From CBDFLA01 sp965248915 (GTDB taxonomy: Bacteria > Pseudomonadota > Alphaproteobacteria > M2410): 64,000 bases of DNA. Shown here piece by piece: positions 33,286 through 41,878 of the stretch. The stretch's first letter is position 1. Each line of letters starts with the position of its first letter. The position numbers and the translations under genes are program-made. The notes under the pieces are model-generated. The model was not told the DNA's origin. It did not search any database and saw only the letters and a program-made list of their open reading frames with translations. Location: positions 3,038,001 through 3,102,000 of the forward strand of contig OZ252216.1 in the NCBI GenBank assembly GCA_965248915.1, read 5' to 3'.

Positions 33286-34341
33286 CTAAGGCGAGGAGGG
33301 CCACGATTTCACGAGGTCGACAACCTCGCTCACATGGACCTCAGGGGTTTGCGGCACGATGCCGTGTCCAAGATTGAAGATGTAAGGCAGACCTTCAAAA
33401 ATCTCAAGCAAACTGCGGGTTTGAAGGCGCATCTCTTCCCCACCAGCAACCAAAGCCATAGGGTCCAAATTGCCTTGCACCACAACCAGATCATTCAAGT
33501 TTTCTCGGGCCCACATCATGTCCATGCCGGTATCGACGCTAAGGCCCTCAACCCCCGTCATCCTGGAAAACATCGGGGTCTTTTCACCCGCCCCTTTCGG
33601 AAATCCTATAATCGGCACCTCAATGCCGGCATCCCGCACCCGCTTCACAATTGCTTGCGTCGGCTCGATACACCATTTGATGAATTCACTCGGCGCCAGG
33701 CTTCCTGCCCACGTGTCAAAAAGCTGCAATACTTCAGCGCCCGCCCGCACCTGATCAATCAAATACGTACTCGTCGCCTCAACCAAAAGGTCGATCAACT
33801 TTTGAAACAGTCCAGGATCGCGATAGGTAAGCACACGAGTGGCATCCTGACCTGGAGTGCCCTTCCCCCCCACCATATAGGTCGCAACCGTCCACGGGGC
33901 TCCTGCAAAGCCAATCAACGTCACCTCAGAGGGCAACGCTTCCTTCAAAATCTCAAGTGTTCGACAGACCGGCCGCAGGTGTTCCTGCACCCCGGACAAC
34001 GACAATCGAGCAACATCCTCCGGCCCCTGGAGTTTTTCCAGAACCGGTCCAACCCCTTCTACAAATTCAACTTTTTGGCCCAGGGCATCAGGAACAAGTA
34101 AGATATCAGCAAAAACAATCGACGCATCGAACCCAAATTTCTCGATCGGTTGCAGGGTTACTTCTGCCGCCAAGTCCGAATTGTAACAAAACTCGAGGAA
34201 GTTCGAAGTCTTCGCGCGAACTGCCCGGTACTCAGCGAGATAGCGCCCGGCTTGGCGCATCATCCAGATCGGAGGACGCCCCAGCGGTTCCCGGCGCAAA
34301 GCTCTGAGAAGAAGTTTGTTTTCACCTGACATGTCGGACAC
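33286..34341 (-). CDS. hemE: Uroporphyrinogen decarboxylase
   Basis: HemE decarboxylates uroporphyrinogen III to coproporphyrinogen III. Conserved segments are PPIWMMRQAGRYLAEYRAVRA, the FADILLVPDALGQKVEF region with the catalytic Asp, GFAGAPWTVATYMVGG and FNLGHGIVPQTP. The 351-residue length is typical. The start is GTG 34341, or ATG nine bases later. It is the first gene to the left of the proposed origin and is transcribed away from it. Confidence 0.96.
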   Translation of the reverse strand: MSDMSGENKLLLRALRREPLGRPPIWMMRQAGRYLAEYRAVRAKTSNFLEFCYNSDLAAEVTLQPIEKFGFDASIVFADILLVPDALGQKVEFVEGVGPVLEKLQGPEDVARLSLSGVQEHLRPVCRTLEILKEALPSEVTLIGFAGAPWTVATYMVGGKGTPGQDATRVLTYRDPGLFQKLIDLLVEATSTYLIDQVRAGAEVLQLFDTWAGSLAPSEFIKWCIEPTQAIVKRVRDAGIEVPIIGFPKGAGEKTPMFSRMTGVEGLSVDTGMDMMWARENLNDLVVVQGNLDPMALVAGGEEMRLQTRSLLEIFEGLPYIFNLGHGIVPQTPEVHVSEVVDLVKSWPSSP

Positions 34342-34571
34342 TTTTCTTGGCGAGGTTTCGGGGTCTTTTACTCCACATTTCCCTCTTCCTAATCAATTAA
34401 ATAAAAAGGCTGTTGTAGTTGTTGGTGGGCTGAATGACGGGGAAATCTTTTTCTCCACAACATATCCCCAGAAGTAGCGTTCGGTCATACCTATGGTTAA
34501 GCCGCGAGACGGTTTCTGAACAAATCGATGATAAACGACCCTACTTTAGGGTTAACGAGAGCAACCAGCCC

Positions 34572-34590
34572 GGTGGATCATTGTGGATAA
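34572..34590 (-). promoter_or_regulatory. Paired DnaA boxes
   Basis: On the minus strand, TTATCCACA (34590-34582) is a perfect R-type DnaA box. It is followed after one base by TGATCCACC (34580-34572), one base from the Caulobacter G-box TGATCCACA. Tight spacing on the same strand suggests co-operative DnaA binding. Confidence 0.8.
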
Positions 34591-34601
34591 GTAAGAATTT
34601 G

Positions 34602-34616
34602 TTAACCATAAATCAA
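34602..34616. promoter_or_regulatory. CtrA-like site in the origin
   Basis: TTAA-CCATAAA-TCAA is one base from TTAA-N7-TTAA and includes TTAACCAT. A second TTAACCAT (reverse strand) lies at about 34493-34500. In Caulobacter, CtrA represses initiation through such sites within the origin. Confidence 0.5.
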
Positions 34617-34779
34617 ACGATCCGCCTTTCTCCCTCTTTTCAACGACAGGTCTTCAACATTGAACAACTAAAGGTCCTATAAACTAAGAGCGGGGATGGC
34701 TTTTCTTGGCCTTTCTAAAGAACTGAGTTATCCCCGTTAAATGTCGCTTATCCCCAGCCGCAGCGAAGGCGTCGCAAAA

Positions 34780-35628
34780 ATGAATCCTCAAAAGCAGCCT
34801 GTCCGTGAGTTTCATCTCCATCTGATTTCTGATGCGACCGGAGAAACATTGGTTTCACTGGCAAAGGCCGCTTGTGCGCAATTCGCAGACATTCGCCCGC
34901 AAGAACATGTGTATGCCTTGGTGCGTTCTGAGCGGCAATTGCAAAGAGCTCTCAAACAAATCAAAGACCTACCTGGCATCGTCATGTTCACCATGATGAG
35001 TGAGGAACTCCGCGAAACTCTTGAGGAAAAGTGCCGAGCCTGGAGCATCCCCTGTATTGCGGTCTTAGATCCGGTTCTGACCTCACTTGAGGCCTATTTA
35101 GGCGCAGAATCCTCCCACAAACCGGGCGGTCAGCACGAAATGGACGCAGAGTATTTTCGTCGTATCGAAGCCCTGAGTTACACCATCCATCACGATGATG
35201 GTCAGGTCATGGACGACCTCAGCAATGCTGACGTCATTCTTGTCGGGGTGAGCCGAACTTCAAAAACACCAACCTGTATTTACTTGGCCAACCGGGGCGT
35301 CAAAGCAGCCAACATCCCCATCGTGCCTAATATTGATCTGCCGCCAGATCTTTACCAAGCGTCCGGCCCGCTTATTGTGGGTCTTATTGCAACGCCGGAC
35401 CGGCTCATCAAAATCCGTCGCAATCGGTTGATCTCGCTGCACCAGGATCCAGACACTGACTATGTCGATCTTGAAAGTGTACGTGAAGAAACCGCGTTTG
35501 CCAGGAAGTTGTTTGCCCGTCAGGGTTGGCCCGTCATTGATGTTACAAGAAAGTCCGTCGAGGAGACTGCCGCTGCGATACTTAATCTTTATACGGAGCG
35601 TAAGGAAGGGTTGGAGAACGGCGCGTGA
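34780..35628 (+). CDS. Pyruvate, phosphate dikinase/PEP synthase regulatory protein (PPSR, DUF299)
   Basis: This bifunctional kinase/pyrophosphorylase switches PEP synthase or PPDK on and off by reversible phosphorylation using ADP. The 282-residue product shows the opening FHLHLISDATGETLVSLAKAA, the P-loop-like GVSRTSKTPTCIYLANRGVKAANIP and the Arg-rich RLIKIRRNRL. ATG 34780 is preceded by GAAGG at ten bases; the earlier ATG 34741 has no such signal, and a DnaA-box-like sequence lies in between. The stop overlaps maf (GTGA). Confidence 0.93.
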   Translation: MNPQKQPVREFHLHLISDATGETLVSLAKAACAQFADIRPQEHVYALVRSERQLQRALKQIKDLPGIVMFTMMSEELRETLEEKCRAWSIPCIAVLDPVLTSLEAYLGAESSHKPGGQHEMDAEYFRRIEALSYTIHHDDGQVMDDLSNADVILVGVSRTSKTPTCIYLANRGVKAANIPIVPNIDLPPDLYQASGPLIVGLIATPDRLIKIRRNRLISLHQDPDTDYVDLESVREETAFARKLFARQGWPVIDVTRKSVEETAAAILNLYTERKEGLENGA

Positions 35629-36227
35629 CAAGCAAACCCTTGGTACTGGCTTCTGCGAGTGAGGTGCGCGCAAGGCTCCTGCAAAATGCCGGTGTTGAAT
35701 TCGAAATCATGCCCTCTCAATTCGACGAAGCGCCACTCAAGCGCGATCTCTCCAAACAAGGCAAAGCGTGGCCTGAAATCGCCCAGAGTCTCGCCCTTGA
35801 GAAGGCAAGATCCGTCTCGATCCTGCACCCAGGGGTGATGGTCATCGGCGCCGACCAGATCCTCCTTTGTAAGGGTCAAGCCTTTGATAAACCAAGGAAT
35901 TTGGCAGGCGCCAAGGACCATCTGCGAAAGCTATCAGGGGCTACCCACGAACTCCTAACCGGCACGGTTTTGATCAAGGACGGTGAGGTGCTTTGGCAAT
36001 TGCTGACCCGGCCCAAACTGACCATGCGCAGTCTCAGTGATGAGTTTATTGACGCTTACTTGGGCGTCGTGGGAGAACAAGCCCTCTTAAGTGTGGGGGC
36101 CTATCAATTGGAAGGTTGCGGCGGCCAATTGTTCGATAAAGTCGAGGGTGATTTTTTCTCGATCCTAGGTCTTCCGCTCTTGGAGCTCTTGAGTGCTTTG
36201 CGAAAAGAAGGACACCTGCGCACATGA
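35625..36227 (+). CDS. Maf-family nucleotide pyrophosphatase
   Basis: Maf proteins hydrolyse non-canonical or modified nucleoside triphosphates. The 200-residue product begins LASASEVRARLLQNAGVEFEIMPSQFDE, with the basic and acidic site residues. VIGADQILLCKGQAFDKP has ADQ, nearer the YceF (SDQ) than the YhdE (ADT) branch. C-terminal AYQLEGCGGQLFDKVEGDFFSILGLPL is also standard. The GTG start overlaps the PPSR stop, and the TGA stop overlaps the aroE ATG by four bases. Confidence 0.93.
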   Translation: MTSKPLVLASASEVRARLLQNAGVEFEIMPSQFDEAPLKRDLSKQGKAWPEIAQSLALEKARSVSILHPGVMVIGADQILLCKGQAFDKPRNLAGAKDHLRKLSGATHELLTGTVLIKDGEVLWQLLTRPKLTMRSLSDEFIDAYLGVVGEQALLSVGAYQLEGCGGQLFDKVEGDFFSILGLPLLELLSALRKEGHLRT

Positions 36228-37090
36228 CCATCAATGGATCGACAAAGCTTGCTGGCGTTTTCGGATGGCCTGTTGCTCAATCACGCTCGCCCTTGATCCA
36301 CAATTATTGGCTCGACCGCCACGGGATCAATGGGGCCTATGTGCCCTTTTCATGCGAGCCAAAAAATTTCAGAGAAGCATTAAAGGCCCTTCCCAAACTC
36401 AACATTGTGGGGGCTAACGTCACGCTTCCGCACAAGCAAGAAGCCTTGGCGATTGTTGATGAAGCAAGCCAAGCAGCCAAATTGATCGGTGCTGTAAACA
36501 CCGTCGTGGTGAAGTCTGATGGGCGACTTTTTGGAACAAATACAGACACTTACGGGTTTCTAGCGAGCCTCAAATCCACTTCTGCTCCGTGGGCTTCAGG
36601 GACCGCGGTTGTGATGGGTGCTGGCGGTGCGGCGCGGGCGGTCATCTATGCGTTGCGAGAAACTGGCCTGCGCGAGGTTTGCCTTGCCAACCGGACGCGA
36701 CCGCGCGCTGAAGAGCTGGCCCAGGCCTTCGCCACGGCCAATTTCAAAATCACGGTTCATGAGTTTGAGGATGTTGGCGGCGCGTATTCTGGCGCCTCGC
36801 TTTTGGTCAACACCACAAGCCTTGGCATGACCGGTGAACTGCATCTCGATATTTCTCTTGCCGGCCTGCCGCAAGAGGCCCTGGTTACGGACCTGGTCTA
36901 TTCCCCACTCCAAACAGCACTTTTGAAGGAAGCGGCAGAACGCGGCAATCCAACACTCGATGGACTGGGCATGTTGCTTCATCAAGCAGCACCTGGGTTT
37001 GAGGCTTGGTTTGGCACCAAACCAGAGGTGACCGAAGACCTACGAGCACATGTATTGGCGGACCTCACAAGCGCGGACGAAGAGGCTTAA
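36224..37090 (+). CDS. aroE: Shikimate dehydrogenase
   Basis: AroE reduces 3-dehydroshikimate with NADPH in aromatic amino-acid synthesis. Substrate-site motifs are VFGWPVAQSRSPLIHNYWL, NVTLPHKQEAL (catalytic Lys) and GTNTDTYGF (catalytic Asp). The cofactor fold has VMGAGGAARAVIYAL and ANRTRPRAEEL. The 288-residue length is normal. It belongs to the tightly packed PPSR-maf-aroE-coaE run; coaE starts five bases after its stop. Confidence 0.96.
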   Translation: MTINGSTKLAGVFGWPVAQSRSPLIHNYWLDRHGINGAYVPFSCEPKNFREALKALPKLNIVGANVTLPHKQEALAIVDEASQAAKLIGAVNTVVVKSDGRLFGTNTDTYGFLASLKSTSAPWASGTAVVMGAGGAARAVIYALRETGLREVCLANRTRPRAEELAQAFATANFKITVHEFEDVGGAYSGASLLVNTTSLGMTGELHLDISLAGLPQEALVTDLVYSPLQTALLKEAAERGNPTLDGLGMLLHQAAPGFEAWFGTKPEVTEDLRAHVLADLTSADEEA

Positions 37091-37095
37091 ATCAA

Positions 37096-37725
37096 ATGCT
37101 TTTGATTGGACTGACCGGCTCCATCGGCATGGGCAAGACTGAGACGGCGAAGATGTTTGCGCTTCTTTGTGTCCCCGTATACGACGCCGATGCGGCGGTT
37201 CATAAGCTCTATCAACCGGGGGGTGCCGCGGTTGGGCCGATCGGAGAAGCTTTTCCGGACGTCGTCGTTGAAGGATCGGTCGACCGCGCCAAGCTCTCTG
37301 AGTGTGTCATCGGAAACCCAGAAGAAATCCGTCGATTGGAAGAGATTGTCCATCCCCTGGTTGGGCAAGCTCAGATGGACTTTTTGCTGGATTGCGAAAG
37401 CCAAAACGCCGAAATGGTCTTGCTCGATATCCCCCTCCTCTTTGAGACCGGCGGCCAAAACCGGGTTGATGTAACGGTTGTGGTATCTGCGCCCTATGAG
37501 GTGCAGCGGGCGAGAGTTCTGGCCCGACCAGGTATGACACCAGAAAAATTCGGGGCGATCCTCAAGAAGCAAGTGCCAGATGAAGAAAAAAGAAGCAAGG
37601 CCGACTACGTGGTGGACACATCAAAAGGTCTTGACCACGCATTTGAACAGGTCACGAAAGTGGTTGAAGACTTGAAGGGCCGCAAAGGCACAATTTGGTC
37701 CAAACGCCGAGCCGGAAGGACTTAA
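37096..37725 (+). CDS. coaE: Dephospho-CoA kinase
   Basis: CoaE phosphorylates dephospho-CoA, the last step of coenzyme A synthesis. The P-loop GLTGSIGMGKTET opens the 209-residue protein. VYDADAAVHKLY follows, then VLLDIPLLFETGGQNRVDVTVVVSAP (lid/substrate region) and the NMP-binding Arg-rich RARVLARPGMTPEKFGAILKKQ. ATG 37096 sits directly after aroE. The dnaQ gene follows after 66 bases. Confidence 0.95.
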   Translation: MLLIGLTGSIGMGKTETAKMFALLCVPVYDADAAVHKLYQPGGAAVGPIGEAFPDVVVEGSVDRAKLSECVIGNPEEIRRLEEIVHPLVGQAQMDFLLDCESQNAEMVLLDIPLLFETGGQNRVDVTVVVSAPYEVQRARVLARPGMTPEKFGAILKKQVPDEEKRSKADYVVDTSKGLDHAFEQVTKVVEDLKGRKGTIWSKRRAGRT

Positions 37726-37791
37726 CGAGAGAGCCAAATCAGGTATAACAGCCTTTGAAGCTTCGAAGTTGCGGAGGCAAGGGGCACATGA

Positions 37792-38490
37792 ATGCGCGAA
37801 ATCGTACTTGATACGGAAACCACAGGCCTTGATCCCTCCAGCGGCGACCGTCTGGTCGAAATAGGCTGCGTGGAATTGGTCAACCGGATGCCAACCGGCG
37901 AGGAGTATCATTGCTACATCAACCCGGAACGCCAAGTGCCTGAAGAGGCGGTGCGCATTCACGGGCTAACCAATGCCATGTTGTCAGACAAGCCTGTATT
38001 CGCTGACGTTTCACAAGACTTTGAGAAATTCATCGGGGGCGCGCCGCTGGTCATTCACAATGCTGCGTTTGACATGAAATTCCTCAATGCAGAGCTTTCA
38101 TGGGTTGGTCGGGCCAAACTTCCTATGGAGCGCGCAATCGATACCTTAACCATCGCGCGCAAAAAATATCCCGGCGCCCAAAATTCGCTCGATGCCTTGT
38201 GCCGCCGTTTTGACATCGACAATTCTGGCCGGGATCTGCACGGCGCCTTGATCGATTCCTATCTTCTGGCTGAGGTTTATTTGGAACTGACAGGTGGCCG
38301 CCAGCCGGGATTGGTCTTTGATATGAACCGAGCACGCCAAAAGCTTAGCAATGCAAAAAGGACCGAACGTCGAGAACGTCCGGTCCCTTTAAAACCGTTG
38401 GTCACAGATGCTGATCTGGCAGCTCACCGAGATTTCGTGGAAAACGAACTCGGCGAAAAAGCACTGTGGCGACAAACCAGCAAATCCTGA
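37792..38490 (+). CDS. dnaQ: DNA polymerase III epsilon subunit (proofreading exonuclease)
   Basis: DnaQ removes misincorporated bases at the replication fork. The DEDDh exonuclease motifs are complete: LDTETTGLDPSSGDRLVEIG (Exo I), HNAAFDMKFLN (Exo II) and HGALIDSYLLAEVYLELTGG (Exo III, with His and Asp). The 232 residues include a C-terminal linker and polymerase-binding tail rich in Arg/Lys. That tail coding sequence carries a strong inverted repeat (listed separately). secB converges from the other side with a ten-base gap. Confidence 0.96.
   Translation: MREIVLDTETTGLDPSSGDRLVEIGCVELVNRMPTGEEYHCYINPERQVPEEAVRIHGLTNAMLSDKPVFADVSQDFEKFIGGAPLVIHNAAFDMKFLNAELSWVGRAKLPMERAIDTLTIARKKYPGAQNSLDALCRRFDIDNSGRDLHGALIDSYLLAEVYLELTGGRQPGLVFDMNRARQKLSNAKRTERRERPVPLKPLVTDADLAAHRDFVENELGEKALWRQTSKS
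38360..38386. repeat. Terminator-like inverted repeat inside dnaQ
   Basis: GGACCGAACGT (38360-38370) and ACGTCCGGTCC (38376-38386) form an 11-bp stem with one mismatch around a five-base loop. It is preceded by AAAAA and followed by CTTT. It encodes part of the basic dnaQ tail (RTERRERPVP). It resembles an intrinsic terminator for either strand but lies about 105 bases before the dnaQ stop codon. Confidence 0.5.
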
Positions 38491-38500
38491 CAAAACCGCC

Positions 38501-39025
38501 TTACTGGGTAGGCGTCGCGCCCTGACCGGCTTGTGCCTCTTCCTGAGCCTTGTCCATTTGCTGACGATAGAGCTGAGAGAAGTCGATCGGATCAAGCATA
38601 AAGGGCGGCAAACCACCGTCACGGACGGTATTGGCCACAATGCCGCGCGCAAATGGGAAAAGCATCCGCGGGCACTCAATCAAGAGAACCGGCTGTAAGC
38701 TTTCTTCGGGAATGTTCTTCAAGATAAACATGCCAGCATAGACAAGCTCAAACAGGAAGAGAACGTCGTCGCCACGCCGTGAATTGACGATCATTTTAAG
38801 CTCGACCTCGAACTCATCGTCTTGACCCTTGCGTGCCTGAACGTCGATCGAGACGTCTGTCGTTGGCTTGCTCTCATCTTTCTTCAAGGAAGCCGGTGCG
38901 TCTGGGTTTTCGAAAGAAAGATCTTTCACATATTGCGCCAGAATGCGGAATTGCGGGCCGTCGGCCTGATTAGCAGCACCGTTGCCATTGCTGCCCGCTA
39001 CAGCGCTATCATCGATATCGGTCAT
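38501..39025 (-). CDS. secB: Protein-export chaperone SecB
   Basis: SecB keeps precursor proteins unfolded and hands them to SecA. The 174-residue product has an alphaproteobacterial N-terminal extension, then FRILAQYVKDLSFENPDAP, the acidic-strand region VQARKGQDDEFEVELKM, FELVYAGMFILKNIPEESLQPVLLIECPRMLFPFAR and PPFMLDPIDFSQLY. I chose ATG 39025, ten bases after AAGG. It lies between dnaQ and fxsA, as in many relatives. Confidence 0.95.
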   Translation of the reverse strand: MTDIDDSAVAGSNGNGAANQADGPQFRILAQYVKDLSFENPDAPASLKKDESKPTTDVSIDVQARKGQDDEFEVELKMIVNSRRGDDVLFLFELVYAGMFILKNIPEESLQPVLLIECPRMLFPFARGIVANTVRDGGLPPFMLDPIDFSQLYRQQMDKAQEEAQAGQGATPTQ

Positions 39026-39175
39026 CAAAATTGTACCTTCATTTGAGAAATTATGGAGCAGGCGCTGCCTGGCGCCCGCAACAGGGCGCGTGGCTATCAC
39101 GTCTTGACCTGAGTGACAAGCAATTGGGTGTATTTCGGTCATTTGTTGGCTGGTCGTGACCCGGAACCAACAAAT

Positions 39176-39640
39176 TCACCTCTCCTCACCCGGAACCTCA
39201 ACGGCTTCCCCGTCAATGACGGTGTTATCAGTTGGTCGCCCTCGTGAACCCGGATAGACATGGGTCTCCATATGCACTCGCCCTGAGCTCATGAAAGCAT
39301 TGACGATCTTTTGACCCAATGCCAGCCGCAGAGGTGGAAAAAACAGGGCAAAACCAACCGCATCGGTAAAAAAGCCTGGGGTCAACAAAAGCACCCCTGC
39401 AACAAGAAGAAAGAGACCGTGAACCACCTGGTCAATGGGGATTTGTCCATCTTCCATGTCTTGTCGGGCTCGCGACAATGTGGCAAATCCCTGAATTCTA
39501 AGAAGGGCACTCCCCACCAAAGCGGTCAGAATAACCACGGCCAATGTCGGGAAAAGCCCAATGGCGCCTCCGATTTTGATAAAAAGGGCGATCTCAATGA
39601 TCGGCACCGACACAAACAAGATAAACAGGATTAATCCCAC
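39176..39640 (-). CDS. fxsA: FxsA family membrane protein
   Basis: This small cytoplasmic-membrane protein belongs to the FxsA family, linked in E. coli to exclusion of phage T7 by plasmid F. The 154-residue product has several hydrophobic segments (GLILFILFVSVPIIEIALFIKIGGAIG, LAVVILTALVGSALLRIQG, VHGLFLLVAGVLLLTPGFFTDAVGFALF) and a polar tail. GTG start with AAGG four bases upstream. It is divergent from the Tim44-domain gene. Confidence 0.9.
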   Translation of the reverse strand: MGLILFILFVSVPIIEIALFIKIGGAIGLFPTLAVVILTALVGSALLRIQGFATLSRARQDMEDGQIPIDQVVHGLFLLVAGVLLLTPGFFTDAVGFALFFPPLRLALGQKIVNAFMSSGRVHMETHVYPGSRGRPTDNTVIDGEAVEVPGEER

Positions 39641-39861
39641 GAGACCTTCACTCTCCCATTGCGATATTGGCCAAACGCCATACCTATGTCATAAGGCCGC
39701 CAGATACCAAGGAACATTGGCGCCAGGCGCGCGAGTACGGTAGTCTGAAATACATAAGGATCCTCGCTTGCAATTGCGACAAGGAATTCTTCAGATCAGT
39801 ATGTTTGAATTTGTGTGGGCCTCGCCTTTTGTGGCCGTTGGGGCTAAGGGTAAAAAAGACC

Positions 39862-40557
39862 ATGAACCAGCCATTTGAGTTCTTAGATATCATTGTTCTC
39901 GGGGCCTTGGCCGTTATCGTTGTGCTCATGCTGCGCAGCGTCTTGGGCCGCCGCACGGGCGATGAACATGAAAGAGCCAGCAATGCGGCTCAGCGCCGTG
40001 AAACCGCCGCTGCCAAACGCTCCGCGGTCAATCCAGTTCCTCCGGGTGCCCCAGCGAATGAAGCCAGCCCGAGCGCGTCGATCGACGAATTTGCCGAACC
40101 CGGCTCAAAACTCGCTCAAACCCTAACCGAGATACAATTGGCCGATAAGTCTTTTGACCCCGGCGCCTTCGTGTCCGGTGCCAAGGCGGCCTATGAAATG
40201 ATCGTGAGCGCCTTTGCCAAAGGGGACAAGAAGATCTTAAAGCCTCTTTTGAATGACGAAATCTTCAAGAGCTTCTCTTCCGTGATCGATGATCATCACA
40301 AGAATGGCGAAACAGTCGAAACCACCTTCGTTGGCATCTCTAGTTCAAAGATTGCAAGCGCAGCTCTGACCGGAAAGATCGCCGAGATTACCATTCGATT
40401 TGTCAGCGAGCTGATATCCTCTACAAAGAATTCAGAAGGTGCAGTGATCGCGGGCGACCCCAATCAAGTCTTCAAAGTGACCGATGTTTGGACCTTCTCA
40501 CGAGACATTCGAGCTGGCGATCCAAATTGGAAACTCACAGCTACGGCGGCCGGATAA
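39862..40557 (+). CDS. Tim44-domain membrane-anchored protein
   Basis: This 231-residue protein has one N-terminal transmembrane helix (IIVLGALAVIVVLMLRSVL), a charged Ala/Pro-rich linker, and a C-terminal Tim44/TimA-like domain (FVSGAKAAYEMIVSAFAKGDKKILKPLLNDEIFKSF). In alphaproteobacteria this family sits beside fxsA, secB and mltA and is thought to act in envelope protein biogenesis. I chose the ATG just before the membrane helix; the longer upstream frame has no protein-like character. Confidence 0.9.
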   Translation: MNQPFEFLDIIVLGALAVIVVLMLRSVLGRRTGDEHERASNAAQRRETAAAKRSAVNPVPPGAPANEASPSASIDEFAEPGSKLAQTLTEIQLADKSFDPGAFVSGAKAAYEMIVSAFAKGDKKILKPLLNDEIFKSFSSVIDDHHKNGETVETTFVGISSSKIASAALTGKIAEITIRFVSELISSTKNSEGAVIAGDPNQVFKVTDVWTFSRDIRAGDPNWKLTATAAG

Positions 40558-40582
40558 ATCTCTCTGACCAAGGACGTATCCT

Positions 40583-41872
40583 TTGGCACGTTCGCTGCGA
40601 TCTCTCTTCTTACTCGTTATTGGCATCAGCACATTAGTCGTTGGTCTCTATTTTTTGTCAGCCCGGTTGAGCGAGTATGGACCTCCGCCTCCGCTGGAAC
40701 TTGCCTTCGAGCCCACCACATTTGAGGCCCTTGAAGGGTGGTCCACTGACAATCTGTCTGAAGCCATTCCCGCTTTCCTCGTGAGCTGCCAAACACTTGA
40801 AAAACAAGTGGATTCTGCAACCTTTGGCGGGTCTTCCTGGATCACGCCTGAGGGCCTGCCGATTGCTGGTACTGTCGCTGATTGGCGCGAAGTTTGTGCC
40901 GCCGCTGCTTCTCTTCCGCATGGTCACGCAGATGCGGCGCGAGCTTTCTTCGAAACCTGGTTCATTCCTGTTTCGGTCGTCGGAGGGTCGCGTCCGCAAG
41001 GATTGTTCACCGGATATTACGAGCCGTATCTTCGTGGCAGCCGCACGCAGGATAATCAGTATACGGTTCCACTTTTCGCGAGACCGGATGATTTGGTCGA
41101 AGTAAGCCTAGGAAATTTTAGGGACACATTAAAAGGAAAACGTATCGCTGGCCGCGTAAATGGCGGTCGTTTGGAACCATTTGAATCCCGGGCCGAAATC
41201 GAAGCGGGTGGCCTTGAAGGCATGCTCATGCCATTGGTCTTTGTGGATGACGTTGTCGACGCCTTTTTCTTGCACATCCAAGGATCCGGTCGCATTCACA
41301 TGGATGATGGATCTGTCCTGCGCATGGGCTACAACGGCCAGAATGGGCATGTCTACACTGCCATCGGTCGCTTTCTAATCGAGAGCGGTGACGTTGCTCG
41401 CGAGGACATGTCGATGCAGGCCATCAGATCTTGGCTGGAAGACCATCCCAAAGAGGGCGTGGAACTGATGGCGAAGAACGCATCCTTCATCTTTTTTCGA
41501 GAATCCGTCATTGAGGATGCCGCATCCGGCCCGTTGGGCGCCCAAGGTATTGGCCTCACGCCCGAGCGGAGTTTGGCCGTTGATCGAACGCTCCACGCCA
41601 TGGGACAGCCTGTGTGGATTGAGACTACCTTGCCCCCACGCGAAGCTGGAGCTTACGCACCGCCATTCCAAAAACTCATGATTGCTCAAGACACCGGCGG
41701 CGCCATTACCGGGCCTGTCCGGGGCGATGTCTTTTTCGGCTGGGGTGAGCGAGCGGAAGATCTGGCGGGGCGGATGAAACAACAAGGGCGAATGACCCTC
41801 CTCCTGCCCCAACCACTCGCTGAGCGCCTCCTGCCCGTCGAGGGCAGTGATGCCACCGGCGCCGGGGAGTAG
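40583..41872 (+). CDS. mltA: Membrane-bound lytic murein transglycosylase A
   Basis: MltA cleaves peptidoglycan between MurNAc and GlcNAc, forming anhydro ends. The N-terminal hydrophobic segment (FLLVIGISTLVVGLYFL) is a signal or anchor. The barrel has FTGYYEPYLRGSRT and QYTVPLFARP, followed by FFLHIQGSGRIHMDDGS and VRMGYNGQNGHVY-type sequence. The 3D catalytic region is IAQDTGGAITGPVRGDVFFGWG. The TTG start is supported by AAGGA eight bases upstream. An Smr gene follows after six bases. Confidence 0.93.
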   Translation: MARSLRSLFLLVIGISTLVVGLYFLSARLSEYGPPPPLELAFEPTTFEALEGWSTDNLSEAIPAFLVSCQTLEKQVDSATFGGSSWITPEGLPIAGTVADWREVCAAAASLPHGHADAARAFFETWFIPVSVVGGSRPQGLFTGYYEPYLRGSRTQDNQYTVPLFARPDDLVEVSLGNFRDTLKGKRIAGRVNGGRLEPFESRAEIEAGGLEGMLMPLVFVDDVVDAFFLHIQGSGRIHMDDGSVLRMGYNGQNGHVYTAIGRFLIESGDVAREDMSMQAIRSWLEDHPKEGVELMAKNASFIFFRESVIEDAASGPLGAQGIGLTPERSLAVDRTLHAMGQPVWIETTLPPREAGAYAPPFQKLMIAQDTGGAITGPVRGDVFFGWGERAEDLAGRMKQQGRMTLLLPQPLAERLLPVEGSDATGAGE

Positions 41873-41878
41873 GCGCCC

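Larger units (their letters stand above)
34342..34779. other. Probable chromosomal replication origin (hemE-PPSR gap)
   Basis: The gap between hemE and the PPSR gene is the origin in Caulobacter and related bacteria. Here it contains a perfect DnaA box TTATCCACA (minus strand, 34582-34590) and variant boxes: TTCTCCACA (34451-34459), ATATCCCCA (34462-34470), CCATCCCCG (minus, 34691-34699), TTATCCCCG (34728-34736) and TTATCCCCA (34748-34756). It also has an AT-rich patch at about 34390-34407 and TTAACCAT-type CtrA motifs. Flanking genes run away on both sides. There is no coding frame of note. Confidence 0.85.
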
